Numbered from the stretch's first letter, positions 10,927-21,572 are shown. The stretch is DNA of 64,000 nucleotides from Epiperipatus broadwayi (GCA_028023455.1 JAQFVV010000002.1:33913706-33977705); one strand, 5' to 3'. Notes: a model not told the origin generated them from the letters alone. Program-made: numbers and translations.

Positions 10927-12440
10927 CAGTTTTTTCCAACTTTTTCATAGGAAGGAACATTTCAGAAATCCTAAAATTTTAATGCAATACTTTGGTGATT
11001 TTCTAGGTAGGTAGATAGTAATAATAAATAAATTGAACAAGTAAATATAAGCGTTAAGAAAACAAAATAAACATTTATTCTCAAAAAAACACATAAAATA
11101 GTAAAATAAACTAGTATATATATATATAATAAAATTATACTCTTAATAACTTCGATGTTTTCGAGTCTTTGAATTACAAATAATTTTTAATTATTATAAA
11201 AGAAAAATTATAATAATAATAAAAAAATAATCAGTGATAAAATTTACATGACTCAGTTCATATCTTCACATAATCACCATTTCATATGCACACACGTGCT
11301 GCTAATAAGAGTACCAAACTCACCATGCAGTAGCGCCACTCAGTGCAAGCCAGAGTAATCAATGGATGCAGGAAGATTTGTGCATAAAATCCCTATCTAG
11401 GGCCTACTCATCCAAAATCCCCAGACTAGTTTTTAGCTTGAAGCTTTCATCAGAGAGAACCTTGGATTTGAGAGCACTGTACCTAGATCTTAAAATCTAA
11501 TACAACCCTCCAACCGGCACCTTTTACCTATTGGGTTATCTATAAAACTAAGAGCCCAAGATGAAAACACCATAATGTTTCCAACCCAAGCTCATTCCCT
11601 TGTATATTCATATAGATCACAAATCAGTTCAGCATCTATACAGTTGGGGTGGCTTTGGTTTTTCAAAAACCACAGTCACCATTACCCTATGGATAGGATA
11701 GGTATAAAACCATCTAAACATAACATGATCATCATTTTATATCTTTACACATGTTAATAAGAGTATCAAACTCTCCATACAGTAGTGCCATCTAGAGCCA
11801 GCCTCATAATCAATGGATGCAGTAAGGTTTGTGCATAAAATTCCTATCTAGTACCTACTCATCCAACATTACTAGACTAGTTTCTAGCTTGTGACTTTCA
11901 TAAGATGGCTTCTGGGGGATTGCATTAGATCCTAAGATCTATGCACAGTGCTCTCAAATTGAAGGCTCCTCATTGATGAGAGCCATAAGGTAGAAATTAG
12001 TCTGGAGATGTTGGATAAGTAAGAACTAGATAGGATGCACAAACCTTCTTGCATCCATTCATTACAAAGGCTTGCACTTGGTGGCACTACTGTATGGAGA
12101 GTTTATACTCTTATTATCAATTCATATCTACTATAATAAAATAGTCACAAGTGTTAATAAAGGCTTGTAATAATAATAAACATATATTTAAGCATAATAA
12201 TACAATAATGTTTTAATAAATAAGTATAGCTAGAAAAACCAATGTCCACTCATTGTTAGATTGCTAACAACTGTTGATGCCTCAGACAGCATTGGACATA
12301 TGCAGATCACTCTACCCATGTGTTTCAACATGTTCAAACATTTCAACTTGGAGTGACTTTATATTTTCATAATTTTTCAGAACACATTGATTTTTTTATG
12401 GAACCCCAGTGTTCTCCAGGATGTAGTTTGGGAAACACTG
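10927..12440. mobile_element. hAT-type non-autonomous DNA transposon with nested HH-A repeats
   Basis: The ends are CAGTTTTTTCCAACTTTTT (from 10927) and, on the reverse strand, CAGTGTTTCCCAAACTACAT (from 12440), matching the common hAT terminal pattern CAGTGTTTCCCAAAC. Flanks 10919-10926 (GTCTAGCA) and 12441-12448 (GTCTAGGG) agree at 6 of 8 bases, consistent with a decayed 8-bp hAT target duplication of the TCTAG type. No transposase frame is seen. Two HH-A units lie inside, so those inserted later. Confidence 0.7.
11258..12125 (-). repeat. HH-A repeat, two head-to-tail units
   Basis: Two reverse-strand HH-A units follow each other. Both begin at the left with a family tail (variants of CATGATCACCATTTCATAT at ~11268 and ~11722) and TAATAAGAGTACCAAACTC. 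The hammerhead remnants lie at 11462-11415 (CTGATGA kept, AAAAC instead of GAAAC) and 11911-11869 (CTTATGA, GAAAC kept), ~454 bp apart, so the monomer is ~455 bp. A third, forward-strand core lies at 11964-12010 (TTGATGA, stem II GAGC/GGTA, GAAA, AGTC) in the inverted right half ending at ~12125. Confidence 0.75.
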
Positions 12441-12449
12441 GTCTAGGGA

Positions 12450-13830
12450 AAGGATCTTTCTAAATAATAGAGCCATGACATTTATCACCTTAATCTTATG
12501 ATTTTCTGAGATGCCATTTTTCTTCCAATCCCAATACAAGAAACCATTATTTTATAGAAGAATTACTAAAATCAAAATCAGAGATCAAGATTTTGGCCTG
12601 ACCTAATATTTATTCACCTACATGGAACTTAACTGTCATTATCTGAAAAATTTTAAACTAGGATTAAACTATCACCTAATCATATGTATGAAATCTAAAT
12701 AACATTCACTTTATGCAAGTATATAAATCTGTGTAAAACGTGAAAATATATATAATAATCAAATATTTTTGACTTTTGTTTATATAAATATAATATCATA
12801 TGACTCATTGCTTTCTCAAGTCAAGATAGAACTCACCAATGTATCCATTATCTTATTAATAAACTGCATTAAAAGTATACCCTCCTCCCTTCTTTGTGAA
12901 AAAAGATATAAAAATAAACATTAATAATATTTATTGTTAGTCATTTCATTGTTATTTTTGGAATAATACAAAAATAATCATAACTATAAATTAAATCACA
13001 TAATAACTTTACAAGAAAACAATATAAGAATAGTTCTTGTTCAAATAAAGTGCTACAGCTTTTGGGACTCTTTTTAATCTGTAATTATCTTACAAGAGTC
13101 CATTGGATAAACATTTTTTAAATGTTGTCAGCTATCATTAAAATATTTATTTTATTAAATTCATTTCAATATCTTTATTTATAAAATTAAAGTTGGAGTA
13201 CTAATTGAATATTTCACTGAAATGTTCCTTTATACTTTCATTATTCTTTTATTTCTATATGTCGTAATGTAAGCATTTTAGCTAATGTTAGTCTTTTTAT
13301 ATTAAAGAGTACTATGCAACTAATTTGGATATTTTATTTTAAATGTAAGGTATTAGATGTTTTTTATAAACCCAGGAATTTGATTAATACATCTTATATT
13401 ATATGCTTTTATATTAACTTGCCCTTTCTATGTTTCTGTCAGGATGTTCATATTTTTGAAATTTTAACAATGAAAAAAAATTTGTTCTCATTTGAAACAT
13501 GAACTCACATCATTACACTTCCCAGGAATAATCATTAGCAACCAAGCCAATGGAAATATTAGTTTTGTAAAGTAAAATTATGTTAATATTTATTTAACTC
13601 ATATTTAATTAATTAAAAGTAAATATTTTCTACTACAATCTAAATTATTCTTTTAAAATAATTAATATCTCATAAATATTTTGTGAAAAAAATAATAAAT
13701 GTGTAAAAAAAGTTAAAGAATTAATTAAAAAACCAACATATGAATATTTTTATATATTAGATGATCATATGATATTTAAATTTAGAATTCATTTGTTAGA
13801 GAGTGTATTTTTTATTTTTACATCTAATAA
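12450..13830. other. AT-rich stretch, nothing recognised
   Basis: No supported gene or repeat. An AAACCCAGGAATTTG block at ~13370 recurs at ~14711. Confidence 0.45.
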
Positions 13831-13846
13831 TTAAATTATAGTTTTT

Positions 13847-13936
13847 CCATGTGTCAAAGCATCAGCCAGGAAGCAAACCTGGGACAACTGCTTGTAAGGC
13901 AGTTGTGCTGACCACTTGTCCAACAATGCTTTTAGC
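13847..13936 (-). tRNA. tRNA-Val(TAC)-like retropseudogene with target duplication
   Basis: Reverse strand 13930-13858 is exactly 73 nt and folds as a tRNA: acceptor AGCATTG / TGATGCT, anticodon arm ACTGC-CTTACAA-GCAGT with anticodon TAC (valine), T arm CCAGG-TTTGCTT-CCTGG. The T loop departs from TTCRANY and the D stem is poorly paired, so it is probably not a working gene. The 14-base word AAATTATAGTTTTT flanks it perfectly at 13833-13846 and 13937-13950, a target-site duplication. So a tRNA or a short tRNA-derived SINE was retroposed here. The same acceptor 3' strand (GGCTGATGCT) recurs in the tRNA-like sequence at 61.1 kb. Confidence 0.7.
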
Positions 13937-13950
13937 AAATTATAGTTTTT

Positions 13951-14285
13951 GTCAGATTTTTTTTGTAATTTTAACCATTTTTTAAAATAGTATGTAAGTA
14001 TAATTAAAAAGTATAAAGATAACATAATGTTCTAATTTGTCAAATGAACAGGCAGTATGTAATTATAAATAGAAATGGCTTAAATGTTTTTCACAGGACT
14101 TTAAACATTTATAATAATTAAACAATGTATTTTTTTTTACTATAAATGGAACTCTCAAGCCTCAATGCAAGATAGAAACTTTATGAAGATAAGAATGGCT
14201 ATCTTATCTTTAACCTAAATTCATATTTATATAGGCCAATCTGAAGCAACTTGATTTGAGAGTGTGAAGATGTTACTCCCTTCTC
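13951..14285. other. AT-rich stretch, nothing recognised
   Basis: No supported gene or repeat. Confidence 0.45.
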
Positions 14286-14289
14286 ATTT

Positions 14290-14680
14290 AAAATATGTAA
14301 AAAAAAAACTTTTTAAAATAATGCTTTTATGTAAATATTCGACTAAAAAGTACAAAAAATCCATATCAGTTAATTTTTCATTTTTGGAAAATATCAGAGA
14401 TCTTAAGAATCTGGATTTGTTATAAAACAATTGGAAATTGCTTAATATTGTCATTTCATAAACGCATTTGAGGCTCAAATAAATCATAAAAATCAAAAAG
14501 CCTCAATATTTTGTTTTATAACAATTCTAGATTCTTAAAATCTCTGATGTCTTCCAAGAATGACAAATTAACTGAGAGACAGATTACTTTGTTGATTACT
14601 TTGTTATTTTGTACTTTTTAGTTGGCTATTTATATAAAAGCATTACTTGCAAAAAGAGTTTTTTTTACATATTAGTTTTA
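14290..14680. repeat. Large foldback element, ~190-bp arms
   Basis: Arms 14290-~14475 and ~14500-14680 are inverted copies: for example GAGATCTTAAGAATCTGGAT and TGCTTTTATGTAAATA on the left answer to ATTCTAGATTCTTAAAATCTC and TATTTATATAAAAGCA on the right. The arms differ by small indels, including an ~18-bp partial duplication near 14590. No coding capacity. Confidence 0.8.
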
Positions 14681-15023
14681 TTTTTTTTTAAAAAAATGAT
14701 AATAAAGATAAACCCAGGAATTTGTTAAATGTATCTTATATTTTTACTTTCTTTTAGAAAAATGATAATTAAGTTTATTAGCCAATTACATATTTGTGCA
14801 ATTAGAATCTTTCCTTCAGCAAATTTGTTTTTTAAAAAGTGTTTGCTCAGATATATATGACAATTTTTAATAATCAAAAAAGCAAGTCATATACAATGTG
14901 ACATTACTTTTATAAGCTTGTATTTACAAAAATGCAATACAGTGAGCATTCCAATAGCTCAAACAAGCTCTTAATTAATAAGTGCGGTATGAGAAAATAT
15001 TTAAATCTCTATCCAGAACACTC

Positions 15024-15074
15024 CCATCTCCAGACCAACTGGTTTTGAGTTTATGGCTCACATCAATAGAGAGC
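15024..15074 (-). ncRNA. Hammerhead ribozyme remnant (HH-B)
   Basis: Reverse strand: CTCTCTA, TTGATGT, GAGC-CATAA-ACTC, AAAACC-AGTT-GGTC, TGGAGATG. All three stems can form, but C3, A9 and G12 differ from the consensus, so it is probably inactive. Confidence 0.5.
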
Positions 15075-15510
15075 TAGAATATTCAGACACGATATCAACT
15101 CAAAACCCAGCACTTATTTTATATGTATATTTAAGTAGAAACTCTGAAATTTTCAGACATGAAAATGTCTTTAAATCCACCTATCTAACTTAAATAGCTA
15201 TTGGGGACTAAACTAAATGCAGATCTACCATATTTTAATAGCCTCGGCATAGCCAAAGCCTTAATGGTAAAATTATTATAATCAAAAAAGCAAGTCATAT
15301 ATAACATGACATTACTTTTATAAGCTTGTATTTACAAAAATGCAATACAGAGAGCATACCAATGGCTCAAACATATAGCTCTTTAAGCTAGATAGCTGGA
15401 TTTAAAGACATTTTCACATCTGAAAATTTAAGAGTTTCTACTTAAATATACATATGAAATAAGTGCTGGGTTTTGAGTTGATATTTTAGATCTAGTGTCT
15501 GAATATTCTA

Positions 15511-15560
15511 GCTCTCCACTGATGTGAGCCATAAGCTCAAAACCAGTTGGTCTGGAGATG
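15511..15560 (+). ncRNA. Hammerhead ribozyme, all three stems (HH-B)
   Basis: Stem I TCTCCA (15513-15518) pairs with TGGAGA (15553-15558) over 6 bp. Core CTGATGT (15519-15525) has T for A9. Stem II GAGC/GCTC with loop CATAA directly abuts the core with the canonical G-C closing pair. AAAA (15539-15542) replaces GAAA. Stem III ACC/GGT with loop AGTT; cleavage site after C15552. The two core changes probably inactivate this copy, but the architecture is complete. Confidence 0.6.
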
Positions 15561-15927
15561 GAGTGTTCTGGGTAGAGATTTTAAATATTTTCTCCTACTG
15601 CACTTATTAATTAAAAGCTGGTTTGAGCTATTGGTACACTCTCTGTATTGCATTTTTGTAAATACAAGCTTATAAAAGTAATGTCACATTATATATGACT
15701 TGCTTTTTTGATTAGTATAATTTTACCTTTAAGGCTTTGGCTATGCTGAAGCTATTAAAATATGGTAGATCTGAATTTAGTTCAGTCCCATATAGCTATT
15801 TAAATTAGATAGCTGGATTTAAAGACATTTTCATACCCAAAAAATTCAGAGTTTCTACTTAAATATACGTATGAAATAAGTGCTGAGTTTTGAGTTGATA
15901 TTTTAGATCTAGTGTCTGAATATTCTA

Positions 15928-15977
15928 GCTCTCCACCGATGTGAGCCATAAGCTCGAAAACAGTTGGTCTGGAGATG
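15928..15977 (+). ncRNA. Hammerhead ribozyme, second HH-B unit
   Basis: Same layout 417 bp downstream: stem I TCTCCA/TGGAGA, core CCGATGT (U4 and A9 changed), stem II GAGC/GCTC, intact GAAA at 15956-15959, site after C15969. Its errors differ from those of the first unit: U4 is changed here, G12 there. Combining the two copies with the forward copy at 56.5 kb suggests an ancestral CUGAUGA...GAAA core. Confidence 0.6.
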
Positions 15978-16035
15978 GGAGTGTTCTGGATAGAGATTTT
16001 AAATACTTTCTCATACTGCACTTATTAATTAAGAT

Positions 16036-16490
16036 GACAATTTTTACTAGGCAATTGATTCTAATCAAAGAGAGCAAAAATTCCTTATGACTTTCTTTTC
16101 ATTATCACCACATCTTAATTATTAGTAGTACTATTTAATGAAATATTACTTCCCAGGTTTAAAAAAAAAGTTTATAAAGTAAAATATTATTTCCAAAATT
16201 ATATATTTGAATATATATTTTTTTAGACACCTTTCAAAAAGTAAAATAGATCATCTTTATCTAAATCAACCCTGATAAATAGACCAATAGTGTATATATG
16301 TATGAATAAATAAATCTCTGTCTCCTATACACACATAAAGGGCATTATACTGTTTACGGCTAATGGCCAAGCAATGTAGCTTATAGATTAAGAAAGTAAA
16401 AGAAATAATTTTTAGTTATTGGTTAAACAAATATTATTTAATTATTATAAAGAGCTAATGAAATCCTTTCTTGAATACATTTTACTTTTG
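16036..16490. other. AT-rich stretch, nothing recognised
   Basis: No supported gene or repeat. Confidence 0.45.
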
Positions 16491-16660
16491 GTAGTTGTAA
16501 CTTTTGCCCCATGTGGCCGCAAGAGGCGCTATTTCTGTGTCGACCACAGAAATATTCAGAGTAGGGGCCCAAATGCAGTGATGCAAGTTCCAGCCTCTAG
16601 ATGGCGCTGTTCACCATGTGTATGCACAGGAACCTTATGCCAAGTAGCTGCCATATATTG
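16490..16660. promoter_or_regulatory. GC-richer island with CTCF-like motif
   Basis: A ~150-bp patch is GC- and CpG-richer than its surroundings (GGCCGCAAGAGGCGC, GTCGACCACAG, GGGGCCC). At 16594-16607, CCTCTAGATGGCGC matches 13 of 14 positions of CCASYAGRKGGCRS. An imperfect hairpin CTGTGTCGACCACAG lies at ~16536. It could be an insulator-type site or an unclassified repeat; open frames on both strands show no recognisable motif. Confidence 0.35.
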
Positions 16661-16864
16661 ATCATTAATTTGACAGGGGATATAGCCTGTTATTATATGT
16701 TGTAATGATACAGTACTCAACATGAACCATTGGTTTATTTGCAATCATCCATTGTTTAAAAATATTTTTTTATATTTATCATTTTTGTTATTATTATTTA
16801 TTAGCATTTTATTATTTTACTCATACGGTTATTTACTAATGTTTACATGATTGACTTTTTTATT

Positions 16865-17165
16865 TAAATTTGTAATGATTCAGATCATACAGAGGGGTAG
16901 AATACCATTGATAGATTAACCACTAATGACTACTATGGCCAGATCAAGGATACACAACAGACAGCCCTGATCCTCTTTTCTTACCATAGCACCCCTCCAT
17001 ATTGCTGGGATAATATTTTCTATCCTAAGAACTTTATTTGTTTGAATAACACGTCTCAGGTATCATCCAGCCATGTCTATTATATATAGCCAGCATGCCC
17101 AGATGACAGGCACATGAATCCAGCACTTGAAATATACCCAGGCTAACTCATAACACATGGTAATA
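16865..17165 (-). repeat. Candidate solo LTR (weak)
   Basis: On the reverse strand a GC-richer block begins near TGTTATGAGTTAGCC, carries GGCTATATATAATAG (TATA-like) and, ~60 bp on, AATAAAGTTCTTAG (polyA-signal-like), then ends in more unique sequence. The order matches a retrotransposon LTR, but neither end nor target duplication could be fixed. Confidence 0.2.
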
Positions 17166-18340
17166 GAAAAACTTTTAAATTACTGGAGACACTGTTAAAA
17201 GAGAGAGAGAAAGAAAATATAAACCAAGCAACATTTAAGTAAACTTTTTATTATTATTCACAAGCAAACACATTTAAATAAAAATAATAGTACAATTTAA
17301 GACAAAAAATAAATAAGTACACATGAATTGTTAGAAAATCAATATTACTGATTGTCCATTTATAATTCAATTTAAAAAATATATATGTCTAGACAATTTA
17401 CAATTAAAAAGTATATTTTCCTAGGTTTTTCCATCGGTTTTGATTTTCCAACCAGTTGGCCTTTTGGTCTCCCAAGATGGTTTCATGGGTTTTCTTCCAT
17501 TCTTTGAATGGACAATGGTAGGGAGAGAGTATGTAGCAGCATCTATACTAGAACTGAAGGATTCATCCTAGGTGAGGGCATTTGATAAAGCTGAGGACTC
17601 AGGTCATGAAGCCCAGATGAACACTCCTAATGCTTTTAGTAAGGAAAGTTGCTACTTCATGGCTTCTATGTTTATATTTTCTGCAGCAAGTACTCAGGCT
17701 CTTTGTGAATCTCATTGATTATGCTCTCATGAATTACTGGAAAACTGAGCAACTGAACTGGACTAAACTGAACTTCAGAAAACTTCTGAAACCTAACAAA
17801 AACTTCCAGAACTGGATAACAATGGACAAACTGCCATATTTATAGTTAATTCACCCATTGTCTAATTTTTATCATAGCTTTAATTTGGTGTTTAATTAAT
17901 TTTACATTTTTATCTAATCTTTTTTTTTTAGATTCATCTACTATCTTATTGCATTCCTGCTGATTAGATAGTTTACAAGAGTTGTTTTTTACTAATTAAT
18001 ACTATTGTCAGTTTTATTTTAAAACATTTCACATTTATTTATTTATTTAATATTTACTCTTTTTTCTTAAATTTAACTTATTAAAAAAAGAGTGGGTTTT
18101 TAAATCCTTATCTGTCATAATTCTTTTTCCTCATCTATTTTTAATAAACAATTTTATTCTAAAATAAAATGATGCAATCTTTTATTTTATTGATTTCATT
18201 TTTACAAAATCTTTTTTTTCAAACTATTTTTCATTTCTGTTTTTCTTAATAATTTTTTTTTATTTATTTTAAATTATAAAATATGTAATGCAGATAGTCT
18301 TATATGTTTGTTTTTACAACATATATTTCACTATCATTAC
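17166..18340. other. Non-coding stretch with one unidentified moderate-GC block
   Basis: 17430-17845 is less AT-rich than its neighbours and contains a 71-codon frame (17630-17845), but no motif is recognisable and no flanking repeats were found. The rest is AT-rich. Confidence 0.35.
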
Positions 18341-18352
18341 ACTATATATTAA

Positions 18353-18917
18353 AACAGGCAAAACTCACTATATATATTGCCACACACAGCAAGCTAGAGT
18401 AATCAATGGATGTCAGAAGGCTTGTGCATAAAATTCCCATCTAGTGCCTACTCATCCAATATCCCCAGACTAGTTTCTGGCTTATGGCCTTCGTCAGTGA
18501 GAAGCTTTGGATCTGAAAGCACTGCATCTAGATCTTAGGATCTAATGCAACCCTCCAGCAACCACCTTTTATCTCTATTTAACTACAAAACTATGAGTCT
18601 TAAATTGAAAACACTTTAATGTTTTCAATTCAAGCCCATTAGCTTACATCGTCATATGGGTCTGAACCCAGTTCAGTAACCATACATTTTGGTGTCTTTG
18701 GTTCTTTTATAACCACAGCCACCACTATCCTATTAGGCAGAAACTAGTCTGGGGATATTGGATGAGTAGGCACTAGATAGGGATTTTATGCACAAGCCTT
18801 CTGGCATCCATTGATTACTCTTGCTTGCTTTGTGTGGCAATATATATAGTGAGTTTTGCCTGTTTTAACAACAGTTATACACAAGCATAAGAGGAGATGG
18901 TCATGTGATGTTTATTG
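18353..18917 (+). mobile_element. HH-A repeat, long copy with 12-bp target duplication
   Basis: The copy starts AAAACAGGCAAAACTCACTA and ends with the family tail GGTCATGTGATGTTTATTG. The word ACTATATATTAA flanks it at 18341-18352 and 18918-18929, a 12-bp target-site duplication. The first and last ~140 bp are inverted copies (TTGCCACACACAGCAAGC and its complement), so the element can fold back on itself. The left half carries an intact hammerhead core on the reverse strand (18507-18461). The right half keeps only the GAAACTAGTCTGGGG part (18739-18754). No coding frame. Confidence 0.8.
18461..18507 (-). ncRNA. Hammerhead ribozyme (HH-A), core intact
   Basis: Reverse strand: stem I TTCTCA, core CTGACGA, stem II GGC-CATAA-GCC bounded by an A-A mismatch, GAAA, short stem III AC/GT with a two-base TA loop, C17, stem I return TGGGGA (6 bp with G-U pairs). 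All invariant core residues are present; the A-A pair next to the core and the very short stem III weaken it. Such short stem III forms are known to act better as dimers (family knowledge). Confidence 0.6.
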
Positions 18918-18929
18918 ACTATATATTAA

Positions 18930-20385
18930 CAAGATAAAAAAAATTTATCTTGGGCTCTGGACTGAGAGTATCTCATTTATTTAATAAACCTGTGATGGTG
19001 TGTTAATCTAGTATATTACATAATATTAATTGCTGGGAAAAGGTTGTGTGTGTGCATTAGGTAACATTTAAATAGGCACTGTATTGAAAAGATAAATACA
19101 GTAAAAATATAAATTTGATTTTAAAAAATTTTAGACCTTGTAATCACGTCACCTTTTCTATATACTTCTTTACACTGGTTAGTGATGGCAATAGGTTCCC
19201 CAAAATGTTTTGTAAATTTTAAAATCTTGCATAAAAGGTAAGCAGTTATAATAGATTCTTATAGGGAAAAAATTAATTTGCTACTTTAAATTCAAATTAT
19301 AAAATACTCAATAAAAAAAAAAAGCTTACATTGAAAAAAACATTAATTAATGAGTAAATATTTTATTTAGCATAATATTTTTAAAAATTACTAACCAGTG
19401 CATAAATATACTATTTAAAAACATTTTGGTAAATATTTTTAAAAGAAAAAAAATTATAATTTTCGATCACTGATCACCATTTTGCTTCTTACATAATGCA
19501 AAATGATGTTTCCAATATCATGATTCATTAAATTAAAATAAAGCATGAAGAAAAAAACAACCACAATGCATGTTTTAAAATATAAATTAACACAATATCT
19601 ATTTTAAAATTTATTTTTATGTACTTTATGTTAAATTATTAAAAAAAAATTTATTTTTGTAATTTCTAATTAATTAGATATATTTTTTGCAGTGTTGTTA
19701 ATTTTGTGTGTGTGTTTTATATTTTATATAAAGACAGTAAAATTAAATTTAATATAGGTAAGGCAATGCTATATACTGTTGGTTGCTGTAGTTTTAGTAA
19801 TGCTTGTAAGTAATCAATCATATGTTGTTTCTTTTGCTCTACATTGACAATAAAACTAATTATTATCTTGAATGAGTCACAAATTACAATATTAATTTAA
19901 AATTGATAAAATAAATTGAATTTTGAATTCATATTTAGCAACCCTTTGATCATATATACTTGATTAGCAGCTTCACAATGCATGAAATCATTTTTTTCTC
20001 AAAATAATTTAAAATTATGATGGCTATTTATCTATTATGATTGTATATTTTTGCTTTAGACAAAATAACTTTCATAAAAATTTTAATCCATAAAATTGAT
20101 TGAATGGATATAGATTACTAATATACACATTTTTTACAACTAGATATTAATTCATTTTGTTATTGTATATGATCAAAGTCTGTTACTTACTGTGCTGACT
20201 GAAAGTGGCTTTTTTATTTTGTGGTTATTAAAGATGAAAATCTTCTTTACCTTGGATATGTCATAAATAAAAGTACTGAACATTTTGTAAAGTCACTGGA
20301 TGAAATTTAAATAAATTGTGTTAATCCTATTTTAATTCTATAATCAAATAGATATCATATACTTATATTATAATTAATAAACTTT
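18930..20385. other. AT-rich stretch, nothing recognised
   Basis: No supported gene or repeat. Confidence 0.45.
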
Positions 20386-20389
20386 AATG

Positions 20390-20803
20390 TATATCCCCAA
20401 TTTATTTTTGGAAGAAAGACCTTTAATGAAGTCATCATCCTATGATGTCATTAATCCTATAAAATATCTGCCATCTCTTGATTATCATCTTGAAAAAATA
20501 ACATATGTTTTTAAAAAAAGTTTAGCTTGTAATAGCAAATAATGAAGTATAAATCAAAATAGTGGATACAAACTGATGATGATTGTTATGACATCATAAA
20601 CATCCATCACTAATTGGGATAAAGGTATATATGGACATCAAATTAACAACACCAGTTTGCAGATGCAGTTGTTTCAAGTTTCATTTATGAAAGTGAATTA
20701 CGTACGAAAAGCATATATCATGAGAGAAGGTGGCCTGAAACTTTTATGCACTAATCGATTATTGCAATATAGTGGAATAAAAGATGAGATACATATCTTT
20801 TAA
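20390..20803 (+). promoter_or_regulatory. Possible TATA promoter followed by a 46-codon frame
   Basis: Three CRE-like words occur (AGTCATCA ~20432, GATGTCAT ~20445, GACATCAT ~20591). A TATA-like GGTATATATGG lies at ~20625. ATG at 20663 opens a 46-codon frame to TAA 20801-20803, beginning MQLFQVSFMKVNYV and including KAYIMREGGLKLL. The TATA box sits ~35 bp before the start codon, so any leader would be very short. I do not recognise the peptide. The arrangement may be chance in AT-rich DNA. Confidence 0.2.
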
Positions 20804-21550
20804 ATTTGGAAAAAAATGATTAATTTATTCTATAATGTTCTAATAATTATTAAAATATATTTCACTGTAGTGCAATAATTGTTGTACCACAAAATGTTAT
20901 AATGGAAACAGAAATCTACTTCATTTTAAATAAGAGTAATGTGCGGATGTATAGACAGATAATTTCATCTCTGCTTGGTTTTTTTATTTTACAATTTGAT
21001 ATTTCTTATATACATAATTCTTGCCATAGTATATATATATTTATTTGTCCATAGATGTAATTTTCATTAATTTGTGTAAACTTCTTTGTAAAGTTTGAAT
21101 TTCATACCCTTATGTGCCATGACTGACACCTATAGTCTACTTAAAATCAAAGTCAAGAACAGGAAGTTAATTTCCATCTTTTATCTACCTAAAGTATTAA
21201 CTTATCAATGAATTATTGAAGTATTCATTAATTTAAATTTAAACATGAAGGCTTTGTTCATCTAATTTATATGCATATAAATATCTATGTATGTATGCTT
21301 ATAATTTTAATTTTTATAATTTTAATTTTTTATATGTATTTGTACCGAATTGTATGTAATAATGCATATATACATGTATATATATTTTAATGTACACATC
21401 TTGATAGACATGTAGATAGATAAAAAGGTGGATAGGAAAACTCTGACAGACAGATAGAAATAAATTGACAGAGAGAGGTAGATAGATAAACCAATTTACA
21501 TTTGCTTCTTAGATCTTATAAAGATAACCAATCTAAGAATGTTTGCAAAG
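20804..21550. other. AT-rich stretch ending in a GATA/GACA microsatellite
   Basis: No gene. 21400-21490 is an irregular GATA/GACA simple repeat (TAGATAGATA, GACAGACAGATAG). Confidence 0.6.
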
Positions 21551-21558
21551 GAAATATT

Positions 21559-21572
21559 CCAGTAGAGGGCAG
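21559..21572 (+). promoter_or_regulatory. CTCF motif, perfect consensus match
   Basis: CCAGTAGAGGGCAG matches all 14 positions of CCASYAGRKGGCRS. It lies ~40-60 bp before the recognisable start of the LINE remnant at 21.6 kb. Occupancy cannot be judged from sequence. Confidence 0.45.

Larger units (their letters stand above)
14865..16035. repeat. HH-B repeat array (one reverse, two forward units)
   Basis: A reverse-strand unit (~14865-15270) is followed by two forward units (~15375-15700 and ~15700-16035). Shared blocks include AAGCTTGTATTTACAAAAATG, CAAGTCATAT, TAGCTGGATTTAAAGACATT and TTGAGTTGATAT. Each unit holds a hammerhead core. The two forward cores are 417 bp apart (15519 and 15936), giving the monomer length of a head-to-tail dimer. 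No unit encodes protein. Confidence 0.85.

Noticed and set aside
14865-16035. CRISPR-like array
   Set aside because: The repeats are ~400 bp, partly inverted and lack unique short spacers. Nothing in the window is prokaryotic.
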